Of a stretch of DNA of 47,256 bases, positions 9,891 through 17,922 are shown piece after piece. The first letter of the stretch is position 1. Each line of letters starts with the position of its first letter. Source of the stretch: Alphaproteobacteria bacterium (GTDB taxonomy: Bacteria > Pseudomonadota > Alphaproteobacteria > Acetobacterales > Acetobacteraceae); the NCBI GenBank assembly GCA_017307285.1, contig JAFKFI010000084.1, positions 1-47,256 on the forward strand. Reading direction: 5' to 3'. The notes under the pieces were generated by a model. The model worked only from the letters and a program-made list of their open reading frames with translations. It had not been told where the DNA came from and made no database searches. Made by a program: the position numbers and the translations under genes.

Positions 9891-10814
9891 ATGGTGATGA
9901 CTATGCCGACGCCGTTGTCGCTCGACCCCGACCTGCTGCGGGCCTTCGTGCTGATCGCCGAGGGGCGCAGCTTCACGCGCGCGGCGGCGCTGGTCGGGCG
10001 CACGCAGTCGGCGATCTCGATGCAGGTCAAGCGGCTGGAGGAGCTGCTCGGCGAGCCGGTACTGGAACGCGGCCGGGGCGGCAAGGTCGAGCTAACCCCG
10101 CATGGCGAGTATCTGCTGAGCCGCGCGCGTTCGATCCTGGCGCTCAATGACGAGGTGATCGGCACGTTCCGGGCGCCGGCGATCGCCGGGCGGGTGCGGC
10201 TCGGCACCCCCGACGACTACGCGCTGAGCCATCTGCCGCCGGTGCTGGCGCGCTTCGCCGAGACGCATCCGGCGGTCGAGGTGGAGGTGCTGTGCGCGCC
10301 GTCGGGCGAGTTGCCGGGGCGGCTGATGGCGGGCGATCTCGACCTTACCTTGCTGTCGGAGGGCCACCAGCCGGCGGACTGGCCGGCGACGCCGCTGTGG
10401 CGCGGGCCGCTGGTTTGGATCACCTCGACGCGTCACGCGCCGCACCGCAAGAACCCGCTGCCCTTGGCGGTGGCGCGGCGGGACTGTGCCTGGGCGCGCC
10501 AGGCGATTGCGGCGCTGGACGCCGAGGGGCGCGAGTATCGCGTCGCCTATTCCTCGGCGAGCCAGGTCGGCACGCACGCGCCGGTGATGGCGGGCCTCGC
10601 TGTGACGATCTCGGCGCTGACCTGGCTCCCGCCCGGCCTGCGCCCGATGCGCGCCGACGAGGGCCTGCCCCGTCTGCCCGATTTCGGCATCCTGCTGCTC
10701 AAAGGCCCGCACCCGCACCAGCCGGTGACGGATGCACTGGCGACGCATATCGAGGAGAGCTATCGCGCGGACAGCGCGCCGGAGCGGACGGGGACGGTGG
10801 AAGCGGCCGAGTAG
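9891..10814 (+). CDS. LysR-type transcriptional regulator
   Basis: 307 residues. The winged helix-turn-helix is in residues 11-70 ([40 protein letters not shown]), followed by the linker helix and a two-lobed effector domain beginning near RVRLGTPDDYALSHLPPVLA. Regulators of this type usually control the divergent neighbour, here the DUF1127 gene, and themselves. GGAAG seven bases before 9891 supports this ATG; three in-frame ATG or GTG codons follow closely. No T-N11-A box could be assigned with confidence in the 94-base intergenic region, although CCTCC-T-GGAGG is a short palindrome there. Confidence 0.88.
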   Translation: MVMTMPTPLSLDPDLLRAFVLIAEGRSFTRAAALVGRTQSAISMQVKRLEELLGEPVLERGRGGKVELTPHGEYLLSRARSILALNDEVIGTFRAPAIAGRVRLGTPDDYALSHLPPVLARFAETHPAVEVEVLCAPSGELPGRLMAGDLDLTLLSEGHQPADWPATPLWRGPLVWITSTRHAPHRKNPLPLAVARRDCAWARQAIAALDAEGREYRVAYSSASQVGTHAPVMAGLAVTISALTWLPPGLRPMRADEGLPRLPDFGILLLKGPHPHQPVTDALATHIEESYRADSAPERTGTVEAAE

Positions 10815-10833
10815 CACGCCCCGGCGGCCGCGT

Positions 10834-12081
10834 TCAGTGTTCCGGACGTGACGCACGGAGCAAGCGCACCGCGACGGCGGCGGCGCAGAGCACGATCAAT
10901 GCGCCGGCGAGGAACACCGTACCCAGTCCTGCCCAAGTCGCGACCAATCCGAGGGCGGGGCTGCCGAAGCCGAGTGCGATGTCGAGGAAGGCGGTGTACG
11001 CGCCCATCGCAAGACCACGATTCTGCGGCGGCACGCGGCGGACGGCTTCGACGCCCAAGCCGGGATAGACCAAGGCGAAGCCGAAGCCGGTGAACAAGGC
11101 CCCTGCCGCGGCCAAGGCCCGAGTGGGCGCCAGCCAGATGAGCGCCAGGCCCGCTGCCTCGATCAAGACGGAGACCAGCGCGACCCTGGCGCCGCCGAGC
11201 TTGTCCGGTATGTGGCCCAGGAACAAGCGAGCGGCGACCAGGGAAGCCGCGAAGACGCTGAACAGCAGCCACACCGGGCTCCAATGGCGTTCCGCCGACC
11301 ACAGCGAGCTGAACGCGATCATCGTGCCGAAGCCGATGCTGCTGAGCGCCGCACCGACGCCCGGCATCCAGACCGCCCGGGCCACCTTGAGGAGCGACGA
11401 GCGCGCGCTACGCTGCGGCAGGGTTCCGGCAAGCGGTACGACGAGCGCGATGGTTGCAAGCGGAACCAGCGTCGTCACGACGGCGATCGCCTCGAAGCCA
11501 TCGATGGCGTAGAGAGCGGTGCCCAGAGGAGCCCCGAGCGCCAGGGCAGCGAACATCGCCATTCCGACCCAGGCGATGACCCGTCCGGCGTAGGCCGGGC
11601 TGACGCGGGCCAATCCCCAGGTTACGCCACCCGTGATGATGAAGCTCTCGGCGCCGCCGAGGAGTGCGCGGCCTAGCAGCAGGATGGTGACGGAGACCCA
11701 AGGCGCGCCGACGAAGCGCAGCGACAGGAGATAGAGCAGCCCACCCGCGACGGCCGCCAGCAAGCCTGCAATGACGGCGCGCTTGGCGCCGCGCGTGTCG
11801 GAGAACTGGCCGGCCCACACGCGCGACAGGAGCGAGGCCACGAACTGGCTGCCGGCAACGAGGCCAACGACGAAGTTGCTCAGGCCAAGATCCCGATGCA
11901 CGTGCGGTGGCAGGACCGGCAGCGCGATGCCGATGACGAGGAAAGCAATCGACACCGCGGCCATGATCGGCAACAGCGCGACCATCGCGGAGGGAGCGGC
12001 AGCCGGCCGCGAACAAACGGCCGACATCCCGGCGCATCGTTCATTCGTGGCAGGCAGGATGTGGCCAAAGTTTGCTGTCAT
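10834..12081 (-). CDS. MFS transporter, YhhS-like
   Basis: 415 residues with twelve predicted membrane helices. The pattern GIALPVLPPHVHRDLGLSNF, VAGSQFVASLLSRVWAGQFSD, LGRALLGGAESFIITGG and GFGFALVYPGLGVEAVRRVP resembles the YhhS/YfcJ (arabinose-efflux-like) branch of the major facilitator superfamily, including the G-x-x-x-D-x-x-G-x-K/R loop (AGQFSDTRGAKR). It is an inner-membrane exporter of small molecules; the substrate is unknown. The chosen ATG leaves a 32-residue N-terminal tail; a start at 12027 (MSAVCSRPAA) is possible. It converges with the LysR gene and is probably monocistronic. Confidence 0.82.
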   Translation of the reverse strand: MTANFGHILPATNERCAGMSAVCSRPAAAPSAMVALLPIMAAVSIAFLVIGIALPVLPPHVHRDLGLSNFVVGLVAGSQFVASLLSRVWAGQFSDTRGAKRAVIAGLLAAVAGGLLYLLSLRFVGAPWVSVTILLLGRALLGGAESFIITGGVTWGLARVSPAYAGRVIAWVGMAMFAALALGAPLGTALYAIDGFEAIAVVTTLVPLATIALVVPLAGTLPQRSARSSLLKVARAVWMPGVGAALSSIGFGTMIAFSSLWSAERHWSPVWLLFSVFAASLVAARLFLGHIPDKLGGARVALVSVLIEAAGLALIWLAPTRALAAAGALFTGFGFALVYPGLGVEAVRRVPPQNRGLAMGAYTAFLDIALGFGSPALGLVATWAGLGTVFLAGALIVLCAAAVAVRLLRASRPEH

Positions 12082-12263
12082 AGCTTCGCTATCCTGAGCG
12101 TACGGCACAGTGCACCAGGCTCCCGCGCGGTATTGCTCGACGCGGCCGCGTTCAGCAGTGAGTGTCGGACGGATTGCTAGAGGGGAGCGGGCGGCCGGAC
12201 GGATGGCGGCACCGGTCGCTCCGCGCAACGGGGTGATTTGGTTCGGTGTGAGGCGATCGCGCC

Positions 12264-12650
12264 CTAACGGCCTGTCGAGTGCGACACCAGCTTGATCGTC
12301 GTGGCGCGCGCCTGGGCGTCCACCATCGGATCGAGGTACTGCGCATCGTGCCGGCGATACTTGGTGCGGTACGCCGCGTCGATCCCGCCGTTGAGGGCGG
12401 GGTCGGCCTCCATGAACGTGACGTCCTTTTCGATGCCGCCGGCCTTGATGCGGCCCTCATGGCGCGCCTCGACGGCGCGGTACCAAGCAGCGGAGCGCCC
12501 GTAGCCGGATCGGACGTAGAGGTCGTCGCCGTGGCGGACGACCCAGATCGTCGCCGGCTTGCGCAGCGTGCCGTCGCGCCGGAGCGCGGTGATCTGCAAT
12601 TCTTCCGCGCCGCCGATCTTGTCGAGCTCGTCGCTCGTCCATGTCGCCAT
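12264..12650 (-). CDS. DUF2255 family protein
   Basis: 128 residues: MATWTSDELDKIGGAEELQI, LRRDGTLRKPATIWVVRHGD, DLYVRSGYGRSAAWYRAV and GGIEKDVTFMEAD. The order and the R-x-G-x-L-R-x-P-x-x-I-W-V-V and Y-V-R-S blocks match DUF2255, a short flavin-reductase-like fold of unknown function found beside aldo-keto reductases, cupins and LysR regulators. Here it follows the broken cupin gene on the same strand after 16 bases, so the two were probably an operon controlled by the divergent LysR at 13028. Confidence 0.8.
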   Translation of the reverse strand: MATWTSDELDKIGGAEELQITALRRDGTLRKPATIWVVRHGDDLYVRSGYGRSAAWYRAVEARHEGRIKAGGIEKDVTFMEADPALNGGIDAAYRTKYRRHDAQYLDPMVDAQARATTIKLVSHSTGR

Positions 12651-12666
12651 CGTGCGTGCCCCTTGA

Positions 12667-12925
12667 TCAGACCCGGTACTGCTCGTCGGTCACCTTTTCC
12701 ATCCACTCGACGGCCTTGCCGTTCAGCCTTTCCTGGATGGCGATGTGACTCATCGCGGTGGTCGCCGTAGCACCGTGCCAGTGTTTCTCGCCCGGAAGGT
12801 AACGCTAGCGCCGGCGACGCGCGCCGGATCGGGCGGGCTGAACAGCGGGTCGATGCGCACGGTTCCGGTGAACCACTCGGCGGGCCCCCTGCCGAGGGCT
12901 GCGAACCGCTGTGCCTGATTTCCAT
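12667..12925 (-). pseudogene. Cupin gene inactivated by a frameshift and an internal deletion
   Basis: From the ATG at 12923-12925 (AAGGAG upstream) the frame reads [16 protein letters not shown]. One base appears to be missing, since the next frame then continues [20 protein letters not shown] and VAGASVTF. After that the sequence jumps frame directly to [20 protein letters not shown], then [19 protein letters not shown] to a TGA at 12667. In intact proteins of this cupin type (often labelled (R)-mandelonitrile lyase-like) the two pieces are separated by roughly 35-40 residues containing the first cupin motif with its His ligands. The gene therefore lacks the metal site and cannot be read through. 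The regulator gene beside it is intact. Confidence 0.8.
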
Positions 12926-13027
12926 GATCCCTCTCCTTCGCTCGGGGCTTCGGGATGGATAATGGCGGCTGCCTCTGCGGATGATTAGACGGTATGGTGC
13001 GTATGGACTTATAAGCAGGGCTTCTGA

Positions 13028-13936
13028 ATGGCGCGGGAGAGCATCGGCGACCTCAACGCCTTCCTCGCGGTCGCGCAAGAGCGGAGCTTCACCCGGGCCG
13101 CCGCGCGGCTCGGCGTATCGCAGTCGGCGCTGAGCCAGACCGTCCGCAACCTAGAAGCGCGGCTCGGTGTCCGGCTGCTGACCCGCACCACGCGCAGCGT
13201 GGCGCCGACCGAGGCGGGCGAGCGCCTGCTGCGCGGCGTGGGGCCGAAGCTCGACGAGATCGACGCCGAGCTCGCCTCGCTGAGCGAACTCAGGGAAAAG
13301 CCCGCCGGCACTATTCGCATCACCTCCACGGAAAACGCGGCCGAGGCGGTCCTCTGGCCTGCGCTCAAGACGCTGTTGCCGAACTATCCGGACATCAAGG
13401 TGGAGATCGTTATCGACTATGGCTTAGCCGATGTTGTGGCAGAACGGTATGATGCCGGCGTGCGGTTCGGCGAACAGGTCGCCAGGGACATGATCGCCGT
13501 GCGCATCGGGCCGGACATACGCATGGCGGTGGTGGGAGCGCCCTCCTATTGCGCGCGACATCCGCCGCCGCGCCTGCCACAGGATCTGACGCATCACCAC
13601 TGCATCAATCTCCGCCTGCCGCAGCACGGCCTCTACGCCTGGGAGTTCGAGAAGGACGGCCGCGAGCTGAGGGTGCGCGTCGACGGTCAGCTCGTGTTCA
13701 ACACGACCGCGATGATCCTCGACGCGGCCGTCGCCGGATTCGGTCTGGCTTACCTGCCCGAGCAGCAGGTGGAGAAACAGCTTGCGAGCGGCGAACTCCT
13801 TCGCGTGCTCGAGAACTGGTGCCCGCCTTTCTCGGGCTACCATCTCTACTACCCGAGCCGCCGGCAACACACGCCGGCTTTTGCCCTGCTGGTCGATGCG
13901 CTGCGCTATCGGGAGCCGTCGCCGTCCAGGGCCTAA
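13028..13936 (+). CDS. LysR-type transcriptional regulator
   Basis: 302 residues. The DNA-binding domain (residues 5-65) reads [56 protein letters not shown], the pattern of the LysR branch that commonly sits beside cupin, aldo-keto reductase and quinone-related genes. The effector domain begins at [20 protein letters not shown]. It is divergent from the broken cupin gene and DUF2255. Its natural target promoter, 12926-13027, is intact although the first target gene is not. A TATAAG at 13010-13015 may be its -10 element, weakly supported. Confidence 0.88.
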   Translation: MARESIGDLNAFLAVAQERSFTRAAARLGVSQSALSQTVRNLEARLGVRLLTRTTRSVAPTEAGERLLRGVGPKLDEIDAELASLSELREKPAGTIRITSTENAAEAVLWPALKTLLPNYPDIKVEIVIDYGLADVVAERYDAGVRFGEQVARDMIAVRIGPDIRMAVVGAPSYCARHPPPRLPQDLTHHHCINLRLPQHGLYAWEFEKDGRELRVRVDGQLVFNTTAMILDAAVAGFGLAYLPEQQVEKQLASGELLRVLENWCPPFSGYHLYYPSRRQHTPAFALLVDALRYREPSPSRA

Positions 13937-14020
13937 GCGCCACCCTGCCCCCCTGTTGCCGCGGGATCGCTCGAGACGGTAAAAGGCCGGGTGGGGCCGC
14001 TCTGCGCGAGGGGATCGATC

Positions 14021-14809
14021 TTGGCGGCACTGACGCGCAACAACGTGCAGGTTCGGGGAACCGGCGATCGGGCGATGGTCTTTGCCCACGGTTTCGGCTG
14101 CGACCAGAACATGTGGCGGTTCGTCGCCCCGGCATTCGAGACCGAGTTCAAGACCGTTCTGTTCGACCATGTCGGCGCGGGCGGCTCGGACCTCTCCGCC
14201 TACGAGCCCGCGAAATATGCCTCGCTGTCAGGCTATGCCGAGGATCTGGTAGAGATCGGCGCTGAACTCGGCCTGAAGGACGCCGTCTTCGTCGGCCATT
14301 CGGTGAGCGCCATGATCGGCCTGCTGGCTTCCCTCCAGGCGCCCGAGCTGTTCGAGAGCCTCGTCCTGGTCGGGCCGTCGCCGCGCTATATCGACGGCGG
14401 CGACTATGTCGGCGGGTTCAGCGAAACGCAGATCGACGAGCTGCTGGATTTTCTTTCCCAGAATTATCTGGGTTGGTCGGCCGCTATGGCGCCCGCGATC
14501 ATGGGCAACCCGGAGCGGCCCGAACTCGGCGCGGAACTGACCAACAGCTTTTGTCGGACCGACCCGGAGATCGCCAAGGCATTCGCCCGTGTCACCTTCA
14601 AGTCGGACAACCGGGCCGACCTCGCCAAGGTCACGAAGCGCGCGCTGGTCCTGCAATGCAGCGAGGACATCATCGCCCCGACCCAGGTTGGCGAGTATGT
14701 TCACCGCAACATGCCAGGCAGCGAGCTGGTGCTGATGCGGGCGACCGGCCACTGCCCCAATCTCAGCGCGCCCGAGGAAACCATCGCCGCCATCAGGGCC
14801 TTTGTCTGA
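14021..14809 (+). CDS. RsbQ-like alpha/beta hydrolase
   Basis: 262 residues from a TTG start with GAGGGG seven bases upstream; an in-frame GTG at 13991 would add ten residues. The sequence follows RsbQ of Bacillus closely: NNVQVRGTGDRAMVFAHGFG, CDQNMWRFVAPAFE, FVGHSVSAMIGLLAS, LVGPSPRYIDG. The catalytic triad is Ser94 (GHSVS), Asp216 (CSEDIIAP) and His244 (ATGHCPN), nearly the same numbering as in RsbQ. RsbQ makes or modifies an unknown small molecule that is sensed by the PAS domain of RsbP; the family is related to plant karrikin/strigolactone receptors. The stop overlaps the start of the PAS kinase by 8 bases, so the two products are made together. Confidence 0.88.
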   Translation: MAALTRNNVQVRGTGDRAMVFAHGFGCDQNMWRFVAPAFETEFKTVLFDHVGAGGSDLSAYEPAKYASLSGYAEDLVEIGAELGLKDAVFVGHSVSAMIGLLASLQAPELFESLVLVGPSPRYIDGGDYVGGFSETQIDELLDFLSQNYLGWSAAMAPAIMGNPERPELGAELTNSFCRTDPEIAKAFARVTFKSDNRADLAKVTKRALVLQCSEDIIAPTQVGEYVHRNMPGSELVLMRATGHCPNLSAPEETIAAIRAFV

Positions 14810-15989
14810 CGACGGCGCAGATGCGGGCCACGGCCCCCCGACCGAAAGCCTCGAGTATCTCTACGAGAACGCGCCTTGTGGCTATCTGTCGCTCAAGCCC
14901 GACGGCCGCATCTTCAAGGTCAACCTGACTTTCGCGAAGTGGATCGGGTTTACGCCCGACGAGCTGGTCGGAAGGCGTCTGCATGATCTGCTGAACATCG
15001 CCGGCCGCATCTTCTACGAGACCCATTTTGCGCCGTTGCTGCGGATGCAGGGATTTTTCAACGAAGTTGCCCTCGACCTGGTGACGCGGGAGGGTCGTCA
15101 GCTGCCCGTGCTGGTGAACGCCACCGAAAAGCGGGATGGCGAGGGTCGGCATCTGTTCACGCGGCTTACCGCGTTCAATGCGACGGACCGGCGCCGCTAT
15201 GAGCGCGAGCTGGTCGAGGCGCGGGCCGCCGCCGAGGCGGCGCAGAGGGAGCTGCAGGCCCGGAACGCCAAGGTGCGGAACGAGCTTCTGGCCGAGCAAG
15301 CCATTCTGCTCGACGAACGCGCGACCGCGGCGCTGCGCGAGGAATTCATTGCGGTGCTGGGCCACGATCTGCGCAATCCGCTCGCGGCGATCAATGCCGG
15401 GATGCGCCTGCTGCTCGGCACGCCGTTAGACGACAAGGCCAAGCTCATCGTCGGTATGGTGCAGGACAGCACGACGCGGATGGCCGGGCTGATCGACAAC
15501 GTGATGGATTTCGCGCGCGGCCGTCTCGGCGGTGGGCTCGACGTCGAACGCAATGTCGCCGAGCCGATCGAGCCGGTGCTGCGGCAAGTCGTGTCGGAGT
15601 TGCAGATCGCCATGCCGGGCCGGGTGATCGAGACCGACTTCACCCTGACCGAACCGGTGCATTGCGACCGTCGGCGGATCGGTCAGCTCGCGTCGAACCT
15701 GCTGGGCAATGCCTTGACCCACGGCGCGCCGGACAAGCCGGTCAAGATCGGCGCGACTACCTCGGACGGGTGGTTCGAGTTGTTCGTCGCCAACGCGGGC
15801 GAGCCCATCCCTCCCGTGGTCCTGCAGCGCATCTTCGAGCCGTTCTCGCGCGGCACGCTCGCACCAGGCCTGCAGGGGCTCGGGCTCGGGCTTTTCATCT
15901 CGCACGAGATCGCCAAGGCGCATGGCGGCACGCTCGAAGTGGTCTCCACGGAAGCGGAGACCCGCTTCACCTTCCGAATGCCACTGTGA
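14802..15989 (+). CDS. PAS-domain sensor histidine kinase coupled to the RsbQ-like hydrolase
   Basis: 395 residues from a TTG that overlaps the hydrolase stop. There is no membrane segment, so it is cytoplasmic. The PAS domain (about 15-130: LYENAPCGYLSLKPDGRIFK, then GRIFYETHFAPLLRMQG) has the RsbP-type pattern of A-P-C-G and G-R-I-x-x-E-T-H-x-x-P-L-L-R-M-Q-G. A coiled coil runs from about 133 to 175. HisKA has GHDLRNPLAAI with His188. The ATPase domain has the N box (ASNLLGNALTHG, 297-308) and GLGLGL (359-364). In Bacillus the same input drives a PP2C phosphatase; here the output is phosphotransfer. No response regulator gene is adjacent, so the partner is elsewhere. Confidence 0.88.
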   Translation: MSDDGADAGHGPPTESLEYLYENAPCGYLSLKPDGRIFKVNLTFAKWIGFTPDELVGRRLHDLLNIAGRIFYETHFAPLLRMQGFFNEVALDLVTREGRQLPVLVNATEKRDGEGRHLFTRLTAFNATDRRRYERELVEARAAAEAAQRELQARNAKVRNELLAEQAILLDERATAALREEFIAVLGHDLRNPLAAINAGMRLLLGTPLDDKAKLIVGMVQDSTTRMAGLIDNVMDFARGRLGGGLDVERNVAEPIEPVLRQVVSELQIAMPGRVIETDFTLTEPVHCDRRRIGQLASNLLGNALTHGAPDKPVKIGATTSDGWFELFVANAGEPIPPVVLQRIFEPFSRGTLAPGLQGLGLGLFISHEIAKAHGGTLEVVSTEAETRFTFRMPL

Positions 15990-16059
15990 ACGCAGCCGCC
16001 GGAGTTGCGAATCAGTCGCATTAGCGTATGATGCCTCGATCTGCGCAAGGAGGCTCAGC

Positions 16060-16317
16060 ATGGTCTGCCTTTTATCCCTCGGCCCTTCCCGCCTCGTGGC
16101 CCTGATGGCGGCGGACCGGGTGAGTGCCGCGCGCACCCCAGCGCAGTTCAACGCAATGCGGCGATGCGACGGGATGGCGCGGCTCGACCGGCTCGTTGGT
16201 CCCGCGCCGGCTGCCGATCAACCGGCAAGGAAGACAGTTTCAGGCAAATCGCCAGCAATCCCGACCATCGAGCAGGCGGAAAGGCCAGCGAGAGGCGTGC
16301 TTGGTAACCCATCGTGA
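16060..16317 (+). CDS. Doubtful small ORF with a strong ribosome-binding site
   Basis: An 85-residue frame starts at ATG 16060 behind AAGGAGG with six bases of spacing. The product (MVCLLSLGPSRLVALMAADR onward) has no recognised domain, no clear signal peptide and a Pro/Ala-rich, basic C-terminal half. Its 3' end overlaps the PIN-domain remnant on the other strand. The good Shine-Dalgarno sequence is the only positive evidence; the composition could equally be chance in GC-rich DNA. Confidence 0.25.
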   Translation: MVCLLSLGPSRLVALMAADRVSAARTPAQFNAMRRCDGMARLDRLVGPAPAADQPARKTVSGKSPAIPTIEQAERPARGVLGNPS

Positions 16318-16470
16318 TCGTCCGATCGGCGCGCCCTGCACGAACGCCGCCGGCGAGACGAGGGGCATGCGAAAGGAATTCAGCACTAGCAGATCGGCAT
16401 CGCCGGTGACGAGCGGTGCCGCCCGACCGAGCATCTTGAGAGTTGACAGGGCCGGATCGCGCCCACGATA
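16240..16470 (-). pseudogene. PIN-domain toxin remnant, C-terminal fragment
   Basis: Read leftward from about 16470, the frame gives RDPALSTLKMLGRAAPLVTG then DADLLVLNSFRMPLVSPAAF near 16340. The block L-V-T-G-D-x-D-L-L-V-L followed after a few residues by P-x-V-S-P-A-x-F is the C-terminal half of PIN-family toxins, where the Asp residues are the last metal ligands of the RNase site. An in-frame TGA lies just upstream and no N-terminal half or start is present; the homology ends before the TGA at 16240. No antitoxin partner was found. This is probably a degraded toxin-antitoxin locus. Confidence 0.5.
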
Positions 16471-16514
16471 CTTAACTCATCGGTAAACTGTTAGATCACC
16501 CGGGGGGCTCCGCG

Positions 16515-17732
16515 ATGAGGCTGTTCTACGGATGGGTCATCGTCGGCGCGGGGGTGGTGATCACTTGCATCGGGCTCGGCACGATCTTCGCGCTCAGCGT
16601 GTTCCTGCAGCCGATATCGGGCGCGATGGGCTGGTCGCGCACCGGCATCTCCACGGCGGCCTTGCTCAACTTCCTCGCGATGGGCGCGGGGTCGTTCCTG
16701 TGGGGCGCGCTGTCCGACCGGTTCGGCACCCGCGCCGTGGTGCTCTGCGGCGGGCTCCTGCTCGGCGTCGGGCTGATGGCGGCGAGCCAGACGGGCAGCC
16801 TCGTGCAATTCCAGATCGCCTTCGGCGCGGTGGCCGGCCTCGCGGCGGGGAGTTTCTACGCGCCGCTGACGGCGACCGCGACGCGCTGGTTCACGCGGCA
16901 TCGCAGCCTCGCGGTGGCGCTGGTCACGGCGGGGACCGGCATCGGCTCGATGACGGTGGCACCGCTCGCGCGCTGGCTGATCACGAGCTACGAGTGGCGC
17001 ACGGCGATGCTGGTGATCGGCGTGCTCGCGTGGGTCGTGATCCTTCCGGTCGCGTTCCTCCTGCGCGATCCACCCATCGGGTCCTCTGCTGGCGGGAAGA
17101 CACAGGCCGGCGGCGATGATCGCGGCTTCACCGTGGCGCAGGCGCTGCGCACGCCGCAATTCGCCGCCATCGCGCTGACGTTCTTTGCCTGCTGTGCCGC
17201 GCATTCGGGGCCGATCTTCCACATGGTGAGCTACGCGATCGACTGCGGCGTCGGCGCGATGACCGCGACCGTGGTGTTCGGCACTGCGGGTCTCGCGGCG
17301 CTATGCGGCCGGGTCGTGTTCGGACTGGTCGGCGACCGGTTCGGCGCGAAACGCACGATGCTGATCGGGCTCACCATCCAGGCGGTGGCGATCTATCTCT
17401 ACGTGCTGGTGCGCGCGCCTGCGAGCTTCTACGCGCTGTCGCTGGTGTTCGGCCTCGCCTATGGCGGCGTGATGCCGCTCTACGCGATCCTGGTGCGCGA
17501 GTATTTCGGTGCGCGCATCATGGGCACGGTGTTCGGCGCGGTGGCGATGGCCTCCACGCTCGGCATGGCGATCGGCCCGTGGGCCGGCGGCTGGCTGTTC
17601 GACCGGTTCGGCAGCTATTCGTGGCTCTACGTCGCCTCGTTCGCGGTCGGCCTCGGCGCGGTCGCGGTCGCGTCCACCTTCCGCGCCCCCCGCTCGCTGC
17701 TTGCGGCGCCGCCGGCGCCGAGCGTGGCTTAG
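16515..17732 (+). CDS. MFS transporter, monocarboxylate/oxalate-formate-like
   Basis: 405 residues with twelve predicted helices. It begins MRLFYGWVIVGAGVVITCIG, a start typical of the monocarboxylate porter and OFA branches, with GALSDRFGTRAVV between helices 2 and 3 and the repeated version GLVGDRFGAKRTMLIG between 8 and 9. An inner-membrane importer or exporter of an organic anion is likely; no substrate is evident. The ribosome-binding site is a plain G run. The last 8 codons contain the left copy of the direct repeat that reappears at 19082. Confidence 0.85.
   Translation: MRLFYGWVIVGAGVVITCIGLGTIFALSVFLQPISGAMGWSRTGISTAALLNFLAMGAGSFLWGALSDRFGTRAVVLCGGLLLGVGLMAASQTGSLVQFQIAFGAVAGLAAGSFYAPLTATATRWFTRHRSLAVALVTAGTGIGSMTVAPLARWLITSYEWRTAMLVIGVLAWVVILPVAFLLRDPPIGSSAGGKTQAGGDDRGFTVAQALRTPQFAAIALTFFACCAAHSGPIFHMVSYAIDCGVGAMTATVVFGTAGLAALCGRVVFGLVGDRFGAKRTMLIGLTIQAVAIYLYVLVRAPASFYALSLVFGLAYGGVMPLYAILVREYFGARIMGTVFGAVAMASTLGMAIGPWAGGWLFDRFGSYSWLYVASFAVGLGAVAVASTFRAPRSLLAAPPAPSVA
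17709..17727 (+). repeat. Left copy of an 18/19-bp direct repeat
   Basis: CCGCCGGCGCCGAGCGTGG, inside the last codons of the MFS gene. It matches 19082-19100 at 18 of 19 bases in the same orientation, 1373 bases apart. The two copies bracket a segment that is visibly less GC-rich than the rest of the window and contains one lipoprotein gene. Confidence 0.55.
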
Positions 17733-17794
17733 AATTTGACCTGCTGAATCGGGCGCGCCCGCGACGACCTCATCGGCTCGCGTGACTGCAAATT

Positions 17795-17822
17795 GCTCCG
17801 ATCGCTGCAGCGATCTTGGAGC
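17795..17822 (+). terminator. Inverted repeat downstream of the MFS gene
   Basis: GCTCCGATCGCT pairs with AGCGATC-TT-GGAGC: 12 base pairs with a TT bulge and a two-base centre. It lies 63 bases after the MFS stop and 100 bases from the end of the convergent lipoprotein gene. There is no U tract on either strand, so if it terminates transcription it is not a classical intrinsic terminator. Confidence 0.35.
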
Positions 17823-17922
17823 GCACGCGAGCGTTTCACCGACACCATCAGACGCCTACTTCGGAAGGATGCCAGAACGAGGGGCGAGTCGCTCGTCGGT
17901 GCAAAGCTTCGCTACGGTCGAC

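Noticed and set aside
16001-16514. Possible tRNA or small RNA in the kinase-MFS gap
   Set aside because: No T-loop GTTCRA, no cloverleaf and no terminator-like hairpin could be found.
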